Assembly: GCA_022393335.1 (NCBI GenBank) | Contig: JAJEKB010020160.1 | Coordinates: 140,447-204,446 of the forward strand | Origin: Macrotrachela quadricornifera | Taxonomy: Eukaryota > Rotifera > Eurotatoria > Philodinida > Philodinidae | Length of the DNA stretch: 64,000 bases | Direction: 5' to 3' | Part shown: positions 48,193 through 59,788 of the stretch, one piece after another | How the letters are laid out: the number at the start of each line of letters is the position of its first letter | How positions within the stretch are numbered: position 1 is the stretch's first letter | Made by a program: the position numbers and the translations under genes | Notes under the pieces: model-generated | Told to the model about the DNA's origin: nothing | Seen by the model: only the letters and a program-made list of their open reading frames with translations | The model's database searches: none

Positions 48193-49334
48193 CACCCAGG
48201 TCGAACTTTCCGGCTTCCGGATCCGTTCCGGAACCTGAAGGAACAACACACTTTTCCAGCACATTCCAGCGGTTTCCCGTGCGCTTCCTTCACGAACCCA
48301 CGGGAAAAAACCATGGAAAAGGAAGCAGTATTCCTGCACGGAAATCACTGAATCGTTTCCCGATATGGCCGGCGAAATACGTTCACAGGATTAACACGGA
48401 AAATGGCCCGATCCTTACCGGATCCGCCGCGGAATATCCGAGGTCGAAAATTCCCGCTTCCGGATCCAAAAGGAACCGGAAGGAATCGAGTCACTTCCCA
48501 GCGAGTTCTCACCGGTTCCCGCGTATTTCCCTCCCATTTGAGTACTAATAAGATGAGTACTAATTAGTTGAGTACTAATTAGTTGAGTAGTAATTCGATG
48601 AGTACTAATTCAATGAGTACTAATTAGTTGAGTACTAATTCAATGAGTACTAATTAGTTGAGTACTAATTCAATGAGTACTAATTAGTTGAGTACTAATT
48701 ACTAATTGACTAATTAGTGATTGACTAATTAGTTGAGTATTAATGATGTGTATGATGATCAAAACCTGAATTCTCAATCTCAGGATTAGATTTCAGCTTA
48801 CCTTTGCAAGTCTTCTTTTGTCAACTTATTTGTGAAGTGTTTAACTACCAAATGACTGTTTAACTGAAATGACACCCCTATATATATATGCATGTACCCG
48901 CCTACGCACATCGTATCGGCTGACGTCTATCTAATCCACCTACGCATATTAAATCCGATTGTCGGATCATATTGGAAATTGAGCGAAATTTTCCTGCCGT
49001 TTCCTTCTCGGATTCTTCGTCTTGGGGTCGAGTTTTGGATCGGAATGGAACGGAATTATATGGGAAACGGTGGCAGGAAGGATTTCGGAATCTGAACGAG
49101 AAATCCGCATAAAGTCAGGTGAGATCCGGAAGTTTCCTTTGCGGATCCTGGATAAGGATTTGGAAAGGAAAGTTTCGGAAATTTTACCGGTAAATTCCCC
49201 CCGCGTTTACGGTAGGATATTGGTGGAAAGAAAGCGGAAAAATCCAAGAAAATCCGACCGGAATACTGCTTCCGTGAAAACTCCGTAGTACCGCGGAACC
49301 GGCAAGTTCCTTGCCGGATTGTTTGACCTGGGTG
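48193..49334. mobile_element. GC-rich DNA element with CACCCAGGTC inverted ends
   Basis: CACCCAGGTCGAACTTTCCG at 48193 and, inverted, CACCCAGGTCAAACAATCCG at 49334. GGAAGCAGTATTCC also occurs in both halves in opposite orientation. The arms are rich in CCGGAA/TTCCGG words and the centre (48538-48735) is a tandem array. Open frames on both strands here are by-products of the GC-rich arms. Confidence 0.6.
48538..48735 (+). repeat. Tandem array of GAGTACTAATTAGTT
   Basis: About ten to eleven copies of a 16-19 bp unit, GAGTACTAATTAGTTGA alternating with GAGTACTAATTCAATGA. Confidence 0.8.
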
Positions 49335-49335
49335 C

Positions 49336-49686
49336 AATATATTCAAACTTATCTCTGAAAGTTTTCCTGTATTGACATCCTTATCAATTGTTAATGAAAT
49401 ACCACAGACACAAAAATATCGCCCAATATATATTGAATTTCCTTATGTTTGTGAACTTTCTTTAAATAGTACTCATGTGGATTATATTGAACAATTCCTC
49501 TTCCATACATACTGTCACTTTCCTCGTCTAAGAAGCCTTGGTATCGATTATGAATCATTGATATCAGTTACAAACATTTTCACTAATGATGCTGCACGTT
49601 TCAATTGTAGTAAATTGAGAAATCTCTCAATAAATGGACCGTTTGTTCCTTTGGAGAATTTTCAACAATATTTTCCTTTATTGTAA
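49336..49686 (+). pseudogene. C-terminal fragment of an F-box/LRR-like family gene
   Basis: The open frame begins right at the end of the GC-rich element and reads FPVLTSLSIVNE, later FPRLRSLGIDYES and KLRNLSINGP, ending at a TAA. Repeated LxxLxI strands match the leucine-rich part of the local F-box family. No F-box or earlier exons lie to its left, so it is a truncated copy, apparently cut off by the element. Confidence 0.55.
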
Positions 49687-50374
49687 ATGTTAGCTATTGT
49701 TAAAATTATTATAAATAAAAAGAAATTGTATGAGAAGTAGAATATATTATATGCTCACCAATTAGACAAATGACGAAAGCTCTTGCATAAACAAATATGA
49801 ATTTGTTATAGTTCAACGATGCGAAAATTCATAACTTTTTTTTATAAATAATATATTTATAATGAGTATTCTGCTTGAGAAAGTTAGAATTATATCACGT
49901 TTTAACTTACATATTTAATTTGGAAACAATGTGGATAAATATTTAATAATATCATTGAAAATATTAGTGTCAAATAAGAACGATTTTCAATAATAATTTC
50001 TTAAAATATGTGAGAAATTTTTAATCTATACTATTTTAAATATGGTATACTTGTTTTACAAAGAAAAATACAAACTAAAAGTCAAATCATCCGTCAATGA
50101 TAGTAAAAATAGCAGCACCAAGAAGATATATATTTTTATGTACATCAATTTGTTACGATTAGAAGTATTTTTAATTATTTGATATTTACATGCTGATCAT
50201 TTTCACGAAATTGTTCTGTTTATTTTAGTTTTTCATTAAGTACTGCAAATTTCTTTGCTTAATATTTGGATTGTCATATTTGTTTATTAATTAACTTTTT
50301 CACTTGATGATCCACCACCTTCACAAATAGCTTTATATTGTAAAAGTAAAACGTTTTAAACTTATATCGGTTTA
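49687..50374. other. AT-rich spacer, nothing seen
   Basis: No coding frame, repeat or signal that I can support. Confidence 0.4.
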
Positions 50375-50584
50375 GCTGGTTCATCATGGTTTATTGTTAG
50401 AGCTTGTGCTGATCGTTATGCATCAACTATACGAATAAGATCATTTAGTCAAGTTAAAATTGCACGTCGAACTGTTTTTCTTATTGGATTAATTATTATA
50501 CTTATTTATTTTCAAATGAATTTTTGTTTTGATGGAAATGTCCAATAAGCAAACTGTTATCCAGCATCAACATTTTATGATTAA
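50375..50584 (+). pseudogene. Fragment of a rhodopsin-type GPCR with in-frame stop
   Basis: After a TTTAG acceptor the frame reads SWFIVRACADRYAST (an E/DRY-like motif at the end of TM3), then basic loop and a TM4-like IGLIIILIYFQMNFCFDGN. TAA at 50546-50548 interrupts it, but the reading continues recognisably (NCYPASTF) before further stops. No flanking exons exist: the giant foldback element begins about 30 bp later. Confidence 0.55.
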
Positions 50585-50695
50585 TGAAATGATTTTAATT
50601 TATTATTAACATACGTTAGGGAAGTTAGCGGCAGATTCGAGCAAAACAAGGAAACATTCGTACACAAAGCTGTGTCAAAAACCACGACCAGTGTG

Positions 50696-51766
50696 TAGAG
50701 ACCTGCGTGACCACGAATTTTAGTCACGATCACGACATGGTCTTGAACTAGCTGGTCACAATCACGGTCACGGAGATTTTAGGAAATTAGTCACGGCAAC
50801 GGTCACGGTCACGAAGATTTTTCCAAAATTATCACGCATTTGAAAATAAAAGGCGAGCGGACATTTTTTGAATACCTTTTGATAGAAGCAAGATAGAGAG
50901 CTGCGGTTTTCACCATTGGAAAGAGGACATGGAGATGCATCGAAATGCATTATATTAGTTGATTTGATATAGTTTTTTCAAAGACTTTAAGCGACGTTTT
51001 TGAGAACGAACATATTCTGTAAGGTGACTAAAATGATTTTTTTGAATAATTTTGTGTGCATTTGGTTCACTACCAGAAGATCTAAAGACTATACAAAAGA
51101 CTGAAACTTGGATCTATTAGTTCAGAAGTTGTAAACATTTTAGGGGAAATTGTTAGCCAATTTGTCTATTAATTTCTGTAGAAAAAAATTGCTGTTTTTT
51201 GCGTTTTTGTCATAAAATAGGAACTCAATCTTTTGGCAATTTTTTAGACAATTGATTATGAAAACTTTGAAAGCCTCGTGGAAAAGCCTGTATTATACGA
51301 TTTGATGCGTCCTTATCACCTCTTTGCAACGGTGAAAAACACAGCTTGCTGTCTTGCTTCTACCAAAATTTATTCATAAAATATCCACTCATCTTTTATT
51401 TTGAAATGGGCAATAGTCATAGTTAGGGTCATGCATGGGCAAATCTGTGACCATTCTTCGGGTTTCTAATATTAAACAATCTTGTTGTTTCTTTAGCATT
51501 GTTTTTCTGTTGTTTTCAGTTAATGTTCATTACTAAATATGAACATAATAAAAACATAGATTTTTTAATTTGTCAATTCAATTATAAACTGAGTCAATCT
51601 TAAAGACCTGCGTGGCCATGCCCAAGGTTGCTTGGTCACGGTCACGTCACGGTCACGAATCATCTGGTCACGATCACGGTCACGGTCACGGTCACGAGGA
51701 TTTTCCAAAACTAGTCACGGTCACGGTCACGCGTGACCGTGATTGTGACCATTTTGCAGGTCTCTA
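50696..51766. mobile_element. hAT-like non-autonomous transposon inserted in the left foldback arm
   Basis: A perfect 8-bp target duplication CCAGTGTG lies at 50688-50695 and 51767-51774. The ends are a perfect 11-bp inverted repeat, TAGAGACCTGC. Both 8-bp duplication and TAGAG ends fit the hAT superfamily. The uninterrupted right arm has the target only once, which confirms the insertion. Subterminal regions hold many GGTCACGGTCACG repeats (50720-50815 and 51630-51745) in inverted arrangement. The centre has no transposase. Confidence 0.85.
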
Positions 51767-52100
51767 CCAGTGTGTCTTATAGAGCATCGAATATACCACA
51801 GTTCAACATAATTTAACAATCCAAATATCAAAAATCAAACCCTAAAAAAATTCAAATACATCATTTTCGAGCTACATTTTGGCTAAAAACACGACTAACA
51901 CCAGTGAATATTCATCTACAAAGCTGTGTCAAACGAAACAACCGGTGTGTCTAGCACAACTCAATGAGATCTATCCAACCCGCACAAATCCAAAATCATA
52001 AAACACAAAAATCAACATAAAAACCCACCTAAAACCCCGAAAACACCAAAATTAACAAATCAAATGCCCTGATATTCGTCAATAAAGCTGTGTCCAACGA

Positions 52101-52995
52101 AAAAACAAGTGTGTCTTATGTAACTCGGCGAGCTCTATCGATTTGTATATAATTCAGTTACTTTTGAGGCGATACAATTTCTCCAGCAGCCAAATACCGG
52201 TCCCAATCACATAGGTTAAAGGGTAATCCAAACTGAGATTCGCTTAAGTGGTCGTGTCAAGTATGAAAATGAGTGTGTCTTATGTAACTCGGCGAGCTCT
52301 ATCGATTGGTATATAACTTAAATACTTTCGANNNNNNNNNNTAACTCGGCGAGCTCTATCGATTGGTATATAACTTAAATACTTTCGACGTGATAAAAGG
52401 TCTCCAACAGCCAGATACCGGTCCCTATGATATCGACATTAGTGTAATGTATTCTGAGATTCGCGTAGTCGACTGTGTCAAGTATGAAAGTGAGTGTGTC
52501 TTATGTAACTCGATGAGCTCTATCGAACGGTATACAATTCAATTAGTTTTAAGGCGATAAAACGTCTCCAACAGCCAAATGCCCATCCGTATGATATGTA
52601 TTGTAGGGTAATATATACGAATATTTGTTTACTAGATTGTGTCAAGTATGACAGTGTGTGTGTCTCATGCAACTCGGCGAACTCTATCGAATGGTTTATA
52701 ACAGAATTAATTGGGACACGATAAAACATATGGAACAGCCAAATAATGATCCTAATGTTACGAAGCCAAGGGTAAATACATACTGAGTTTCGCGTTGTTG
52801 TTTGTGTCGAGTTTAAAATAACTCTGTCTTTTATAACTTGGCGAGCTCTATGGAATGGTGTAAAATTGTGTTCATTTTGACTTGGTTAAGTGCTTTTTAT
52901 AGTGAATAACGCGTCAGAATATAGAAGTTCCACGAGTAATCCGCCGTGAGATTCGCCTGATTGATTGTATGAAGTGCGGAAGTGGGTGTGTCTTC
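52101..52995 (+). repeat. Satellite, unit about 162 bp, left arm
   Basis: About five copies starting at 52111, 52272, 52491, 52655 and 52820, each with GTGTGTCTTATGTAACTCGG, GAGCTCTATCGA, GTCTCCAACAGCC and GTGTCAAGTATGAAA words. The last copies are more diverged. Confidence 0.75.
52332..52341. other. Assembly gap (10 N) flanked by an exact duplication
   Basis: 52285-52331 and 52342-52388 are identical over 47 bp, so the gap probably marks two contig ends that overlap and were not merged. Confidence 0.9.
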
Positions 52996-53759
52996 TACAC
53001 AAGGGAAAATAACTGGTCACTAGGAATGATTAGTGAGGATTAGTTCTCTTTAGCGCTATCATCGAATCCCTAATGGACTTTTTTCACTTTGTAAAAGATG
53101 ACACATTGAAGATGTATAAGCGCTATTCTTGTTTGAGAATCTTGTTCTCTGATAATGGATTTAAAAGATTGAATGAAGATTCGTTAATTAAAATCTATAA
53201 TTATCGATGTTTAATAGTTATATATGTTGAAGTTGGATGCAGAAAAATTCTTTTAGAAAATTCATAGAATTTTTGAAAAATGTATATAACATTTTTTGTT
53301 TTTGTTCAGAGACATTTTTATATTTCTTTGTAGAAATTGGAAAAAGATTAAAATTTGAGTTACACCGTGACTTTTCGTCGAAGCTCAAGTTATATAACTC
53401 TTATTTAAAAAAACTTTTTCTATTTAGGGTCCGTCAGTGATCTTATGGAATCTCTCTTAAATAATCATAGTTGACCAATTATTACATAATTATTAATCGA
53501 TTATTTGTTATTAATATTTTGCTAGAAACGTGACCCAAAGGTGATCCAGGTTGAGGAATTGGAATATGTAGGTTGTTTTGTTTAATAATTTTTTATCGAT
53601 AAATCGTCAGTAATTAATCAATTTTTAATTATTGACATTGCGTATAAAGCTGGACCGAAAGGTAATCGAGCCCGGAATATTTCACTATGAGATTAGTATT
53701 GCCTAATTAGTTATTAACTGATTATCACTTATGAATATATCGCGTAAATTAAACCAGTA

Positions 53760-54360
53760 GGGGTGTTACTTTATCTTTATGATTCGTTATAATAAAGAAT
53801 AAAGTAACGAAAATCTTTACGTTTATTTTATAAAGAATAAAGATAATCTTTATTTAAAAAAATAAAGATAAAGAAATAACGAAATCTTTATTTAAAAAAA
53901 TAAAGATAAAGAAATAACGAAATCTTTATTTTTTATAAAATAAAGATAAAGTAAATCTGTATATTAATAAGATAAAGATAAAGATAAACTTTATTTTAAA
54001 AAATAAAGTTAAAATAAAGAATAAAGAAAAATTTTCCCAGTAATCGGTAAATAGATAAATAATTGATATAACAACAGGTAATATTGATTGCAGTACTTTC
54101 CTATCCTCAGCCACATTCCATTATGGAATAACATTAGCAAATTAATGTGAGACATAAAAAATTTATGGAAAAAATCTTCTCTCTACCATCTTTTCCCCCC
54201 TATCTCCTTATAGTATTTGGCGATCTACTTAGAAAAGATAAAATTTTATCTTTTTAAGAAAAAACAAATTTCTTTATTCTTTACTTTAACTTTATTTTTT
54301 AAAATAAAGATAAAGTAAATCTTTACCTTTATTTATAAACTAAAGATAAAGTAACACGCC
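53760..54360. repeat. AT-rich element with GTGTTACTTTATCTTTA ends
   Basis: GTGTTACTTTATCTTTA at 53763 recurs inverted at 54341-54357. Between them are many AATAAAGATAAAG / CTTTATTT words in both orientations. Lies in the loop of the giant foldback element. Confidence 0.55.
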
Positions 54361-54879
54361 ACTTGACCACAGGTATATCAGGGTGTACAATGTAGATCTG
54401 AGATCAGTTTTGTCAAATGATTAATTTTTGCATAAGTGATAATTAATTAGACATTGTTTACTAATTTTTCTAAAAATTCGACCACACTTAATCTTGAGGA
54501 TGAACCATCTGAATCTGAGCTGAGTTGTTAATAAGTACTTAGTTTTAATTAATGAGATATTCATTTCTAATAGTTTCAATAACACTTGGTCGAGAATAAT
54601 AAATACTAGGATATCTGAGTTTAAGATTAATGTTTACTTTTCTTTTTTACTACCAGCAGATCTACACTTTTTCTCGAAAACTTGATCAAAGAATATCTAG
54701 CACGAGAAGGCTGAATCATGCCTAAGCAATTATCGGTCAACTAGTGTCTTTACCATGACGATTTTCGCATTTCACAGATGAATAATCTAATCAGAACTTT
54801 CACCCGATGGTTCTATGATAAAGGGCACAGCGAGTCTGCAAACACCTGCTACTTGTCCCATTAGAAAGAGATGATCGAG

Positions 54880-55910
54880 TTGTACAAGACACACTCATTC
54901 CTTAGTTGACACAATCACAAAGGTGGATCGTTCCTAGGACAAACCCTGGATATTCATCATCGGGATGGCTTGCCACTATAAAGCATTTAATCATGTCGAG
55001 CTCAACATGATTATATACCATTCGATAAACCTCGCCAAGTTATATAAGGCACCAAAATTTCATACTTGACATAATCGATTAGGCGAATCTCAGAATACAT
55101 TACATTTGTGTTCATATCATAGGGATGGGCATTTGGCTGTTGCAGACGTTTTATCGCCTTAAAACTAACTGAACTGTATACCGTTCGATAGAGTTCATCG
55201 AGTTACATAAGACACACTCACTTTCATACTTGACACAGTCGACTACGCGAATCTCAGAATACATTACACTAATGTCGATATCATAGGGACCGGTATCTGG
55301 CTGTTGGAGACCTTTTATCACGTCGAAAGTATTTAAATTATATACCGTTCGATAGAGCTCACCGAGTTACATAAGACACACTTACTGTCATGCTTGACAC
55401 AAGCAGTTAACCGAAGCTGAGTTCAAATTACACTTTAACGCATAGGATTGGGACCGGTATTTGGCTACTGGACACGTTTTATCACTTCGATACTAGTTGA
55501 ATTATATACCATTCGATAGAGCTCGCCGAGCTACATAAGCACACTCACTTTGATACTTGACACAATCAAATTATGGAATCTCAAAGTATATTATTGTTTA
55601 GCGCAGAGGATTGGGACCGGTATTTGGATGTTGAGAGGATTTTCTCGCACAAAGTTCAATTCAAATATATACGAACCGATAAAGCTCGTCGAGTTCTGTA
55701 AGACACACTCACTTTGACACTTGACACACTTAAATTATGGAATCTCAAGGTACATTATTGTTTATCCCAGAGGATTGGGACCGGTATTTGGCTGTTGGTG
55801 ACGTTTTATCGCGTCGAAAGTATTTAAATTATATACCAATCGATAGAACTCGCCGAGTTACATAAGACACACTCATTTTTTCATTGGACACAGCTCTGTT
55901 GACGAATATC
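54880..55910 (-). repeat. Satellite, unit about 162 bp, right arm (inverted)
   Basis: Copies at about 54884, 55041, 55205, 55372, 55537, 55696 and 55858 contain the complement of the left-arm words (ATAAGACACACTCA, CATACTTGACACA, GGACCGGTATTTGGCTG). Neighbouring variants match the left arm in mirrored order, so the arms were copied as a block and not amplified independently. Confidence 0.75.
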
Positions 55911-56779
55911 AGGACATTTGATTTGTATATTTTGGTGTTTTGGGGGTTTTAGGTGAGTTTTTATGGTGATTTTGCGTTTTGTGGTTTTGGATTTGGGTGC
56001 ATTTGATAGATCTCGTTGAGTTGTGCTAGACACACCGATTATTTTGTTTGACACAGCTTTGTAGATGAATATCCACTGGTACTAGTCGTGTTTTTAGCTA
56101 AAATATAGCTTGAACATGATGTATTTGAATTTTTTTATGGTTTGATTTTTGATATTCGGGTTTTTAAACTATGTTGAATTATGGTATATTCAATGCTCTA
56201 TAAGACACATTGGTCGTGGTTTTTGACACAGCTTTGTGTGCGAATATTTCCTTGTTTTACTCGAATCTGCCGCTAACTTCCCTAACGTAAAATGTGATGA
56301 TTCGTCACCAGTGAAGTCAACACATCTCATTTTCATACAATTGAATAAGACTTAAAAAAAACAGTATCATAAAATAAAAAGGTTAACTACTTAGTCATTG
56401 AATATAGTGCTTCACATAAATAATTCGTAAACACAGGACCTATTAACATTCAATCATTCGTATCTTAAGTAGGATTTTTGACAATAGAGAAATTAATTTA
56501 TCGTGTCAGTTAGCACAAAAAGAAATTTAACAAACTAATCTAGCAAATGAAAACACTAACTAATGTTAATCTTTCGAAAAATTGTATAATTTGCTTATGT
56601 GTATAATTATATACATATACATCCATATTATTTATTTGATTGATAAAACAATAAGAATATTTATGTGAAACTGATTCCATATTAAATCAATCATTGATAA
56701 ATATACGCTCAAAAGTATTTTTTAAATTATATTTCACTTTCAATTTATTTCCTTCAAAATACTTTCTTTTCATATATAA

Positions 56780-58947
56780 CTATGATAACCAAATTCGAAG
56801 TTCATTGAAACGTCGAAAACTTATTTGACATATCTTAGAATTCAATAGTCGCTTATTACCAGTGTTGAATATTGCTTCCTCAATTGATGTTGTAACTTTT
56901 GGGTCAAGTTGTAGCAAACCACTTTTATTTATAACCAAGTGAACAAGTCGATCAATTGTATCAGCAATATTCACCACAAATTTTACGAGATTTTCATTGA
57001 ATGATAAATAACCTTCACTAGTTTTGAAGCAACACATATTAGGTAGTAATTGAACGAGATAGCTAATATTAATGTATGTATTTGGATCTTTGCAATTTTT
57101 GTTTAATAGAAGACATAAATGCTTCACGTTTGTATTAGAATGTGAACAAAGGGATAAATCTTCCCATTCTACAGTGAGTTGTGAAAGACGAAGTGACATA
57201 CGAAGTATTTGATTAATTATGTAAGCACGTTCCGATCGCTTAATTACCTTATGTTCGAACATAAAAATTACAGAACGTAACCAAGGAAAACGCAGAGAAG
57301 ACCATGATGAAAAAGATTGATTGTTTTGAAGAAATATCTGAAAGGAAAAAGAATCTATCGTTAAAAGATCTCATAAAGAAACTAATCGAAGCAATTAAGA
57401 ATACGAAGTTGTATGTATCATATTTATACATTAATCTTAACCTCATCCACATTCACATTCTCTATTGTTCATATACATACTAACTTTCATTTCATAGAAT
57501 TCCAAAACAAGTGTATCAATATATCCAGCAGCCAATTTGTTGAAAGTATCTGTCAGCTGAGTAAGACTATGTATTTCATTGCACATCCATCTGATGCAAT
57601 GCCGATTGATTTGCCTTGAATATTGTGCAAATGAATGGTTATAAACAGTGCGTGTATATTTTAGTAATATATGGAATGGTAAAGTATAAAAAAGAATCAC
57701 TCTTTTCGTTTTTTTATAAACATTGTAAAAATGAAGAAGTTGTTCTTCTATATGATAGGCAAGATTGTTGAAGGGCCACGTAAAATCAAATGTATCGACA
57801 ATAGTCTTTTGAAATTTTTCATAAAGATGTCCAGGAAAACAAATAAGAAAGTAAAACTCTTTCAAACAAGGTAAATGCTTATAATTAATAATTTGACGAA
57901 GTTCATCATAATGTTCAAGTGCTACAATAAGTATAAATTTTATTCTCAAACATGACAGTGGATTTTTTTTGTTACTTACTTTCATCGAATATTTCAACAA
58001 GTATCAATTTCTTCAAAAGAGGCATATTGAGAGAATGGATCAGAACTATTACATTATGAAGAGCCAAATGACGCAACACAAGAGTTCGAAGTCGAGTTGC
58101 ATCAGTCATTTGACGAATATCATTTTCACAAAATTCGATTTGAGGTTGTGGCACATCCATATATGGTTCTCTCGTACATTGTTCATGTTCAATGGTTATA
58201 TACAAATATTCGAGACATGGCACAGCATTATTTTGAAGAACAAAGATAATTTCAAATGGAAATTGAACGATCAAAGTTAGTTGTACAGTATTTGGCCATT
58301 GCAGATTTTTCAGTTTATTTAACGAGGACCATTTGCTATCTCCATAATATCCATCTTAATAGATATATTCCAAATAATTATTTAAAAATATCAATAATAG
58401 CTCTGACAATCTCAAGAATTCTATTCATATACATACTTTTTTCCATTTCGAGTATCATTGTATGAAATGAAATTCGTGCTTGTATCAAATAATTAACAAG
58501 AAACATATATGAATCATCAGAACAACAAGAAGGAAATATCAGATGAAGATATTGTAATGAGTTACCAAGTGACAGAGGTGTGAGTGAACGATCAATAAAA
58601 CCATATTGATAATATTTGATTTTCTTCACAATCAATCGTTCGAGTTTTGGTGTTACAATTGCCGGAGAATTTTCGGTCCAATAGTTATAAAAAGCAAAAC
58701 AAGAATCTGATTTGTCGAGAATAATCGTTCGTAGAAGAAGAAGATAATTCGGTGTGGTAAAGATCTGATGCATTTTTGAATATGATATGAGCTTTGTATT
58801 GAGTATAAATGATTGAGAGTGAATGATTTGTTGAATACGATTATTATTAATATGAAAAAAGGCATTGAATAAATCAAAAGATGATAAATAATTGAATATG
58901 TACAAATACAATTCAGTTGGTAATGATTCGAATGTAGAAATATTCAT
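56780..58947 (-). CDS. F-box/LRR-like protein, intact, 626 aa
   Basis: Exons 58947-58437, 58354-57980, 57921-57485 and 57337-56780 join in frame. The N terminus MNISTFESLPTELYLYIFNY with SSFDLFNAF is an F-box, the SKP1-binding motif. The rest has scattered leucine-rich strands (LERLIVKKI, LRTLVLRHL, LKKLILVEI, LKEFYFLI) without a regular repeat. Such proteins would act as substrate receptors of SCF ubiquitin ligases; the substrate is unknown. The gene shows no lesions, unlike its relatives at 32.7 and 49.3 kb. It lies just right of the giant foldback element. Confidence 0.82.
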
Positions 58948-59788
58948 CTCACTATCAATTGTATGAAAGATATTGACGTATTGTTTTGTTTATATAGGTC
59001 ATCATAAAAATACTCCAATCATAATCGCATTCAGTAGTCGACCAATGCTGCTCTGAATATTTTTCTATTCGTCAAAATGAAACAATCACTTTTGAAGAAG
59101 AAAAATAATTCTTTGTTTAATGTCTTGTATTATGTTTGACGTCTTCATATGATTGAAACAAGATAAAAATCGATTGTTTATCTACTATACAGAAGACCTT
59201 CATAAATAAATGAAATCAGTTAACTACATCATACACATTTTGATTTATATCATTTAAAATCAACAAGTAATGCGTCGGCCCCGTGAGCCTCGCTTGACTC
59301 AATCCTGAAAGTAAGAAAAGACAGTATAGAACTTTGGTTTCTACATCGTTCGATATAATCTTAAAAAACAACCGAAACAGAAATAAGATCAAAAGAAAGT
59401 TTCGGATGTACACAACTCAAGTTGAATAAGAATTTATTGTATATTGTACTTTCGATAGTGCATAGACCATCATTCTCTGATGATATATTAAAAGACATCT
59501 CTTTGCACTAGTAAGAGGCAATATTTCACTAACTTTCTTTGGTAAAAATATGTAGCAATAAGAGCATGTATAATGTCTGGTTTATCGAGAACAAAGACGC
59601 TGACAAAATATTCCTTTGTGGTCTAAAATATCATATGCATTTCCTGTGCATTCATATACTCTGCAAGATCGCAAGTAACAGATCTTTATTTATATCATGT
59701 GAAAGAAAAGTCTGACAACATAACTAAAATTTTATTTTTTTCAAAACTAAATCAATATAATCCTATAAGATCAAAAAATATTAAACAA
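58948..59788. other. Spacer between F-box gene and Helitron gene
   Basis: Should hold the F-box promoter and the 3' end of the Helitron. I looked for a Helitron 3' terminus (hairpin followed by CTRR on the minus strand) and found no convincing one. Confidence 0.4.
58989..58996 (-). promoter_or_regulatory. TATA box of the F-box gene
   Basis: TATATAAA on the minus strand, 42-49 nt before the start codon, implying a very short 5' leader. Confidence 0.4.

Larger units (their letters stand above)
50613..56289. mobile_element. Giant foldback element with satellite-built arms
   Basis: The left end ACGTTAGGGAAGTTAGCGGC (50613) and right end (56289 leftwards) are almost identical inverted repeats. 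Similarity runs through GCAGATTCGAG, AAAACAAGGAAA, ACACAAAGCTGTGTC and on for more than 1.2 kb of arm once the insertion at 50696-51766 is set aside. The inner parts of both arms are tandem copies of a unit of about 162 bp in opposite orientation. A loop of about 1.9 kb (53000-54880) holds only short frames and an AT-rich inner element. The layout is that of Drosophila FB-type foldback elements. No transposase is visible. Confidence 0.75.

Noticed and set aside
48040..49346. Several 67-102 codon frames on both strands
   Set aside because: They come from the GC-rich arms of a DNA element, overlap each other, and have no motif or coding-like composition.
53073..53440. Two short plus-strand frames in the foldback loop as a transposase remnant
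   Set aside because: No motif, low complexity, and no similarity I recognise to any transposase.
59250..59310. GC-rich stretch left of the Helitron gene as its 3' hairpin
   Set aside because: No clean stem followed by CTRR on the minus strand, so the terminus was not called.
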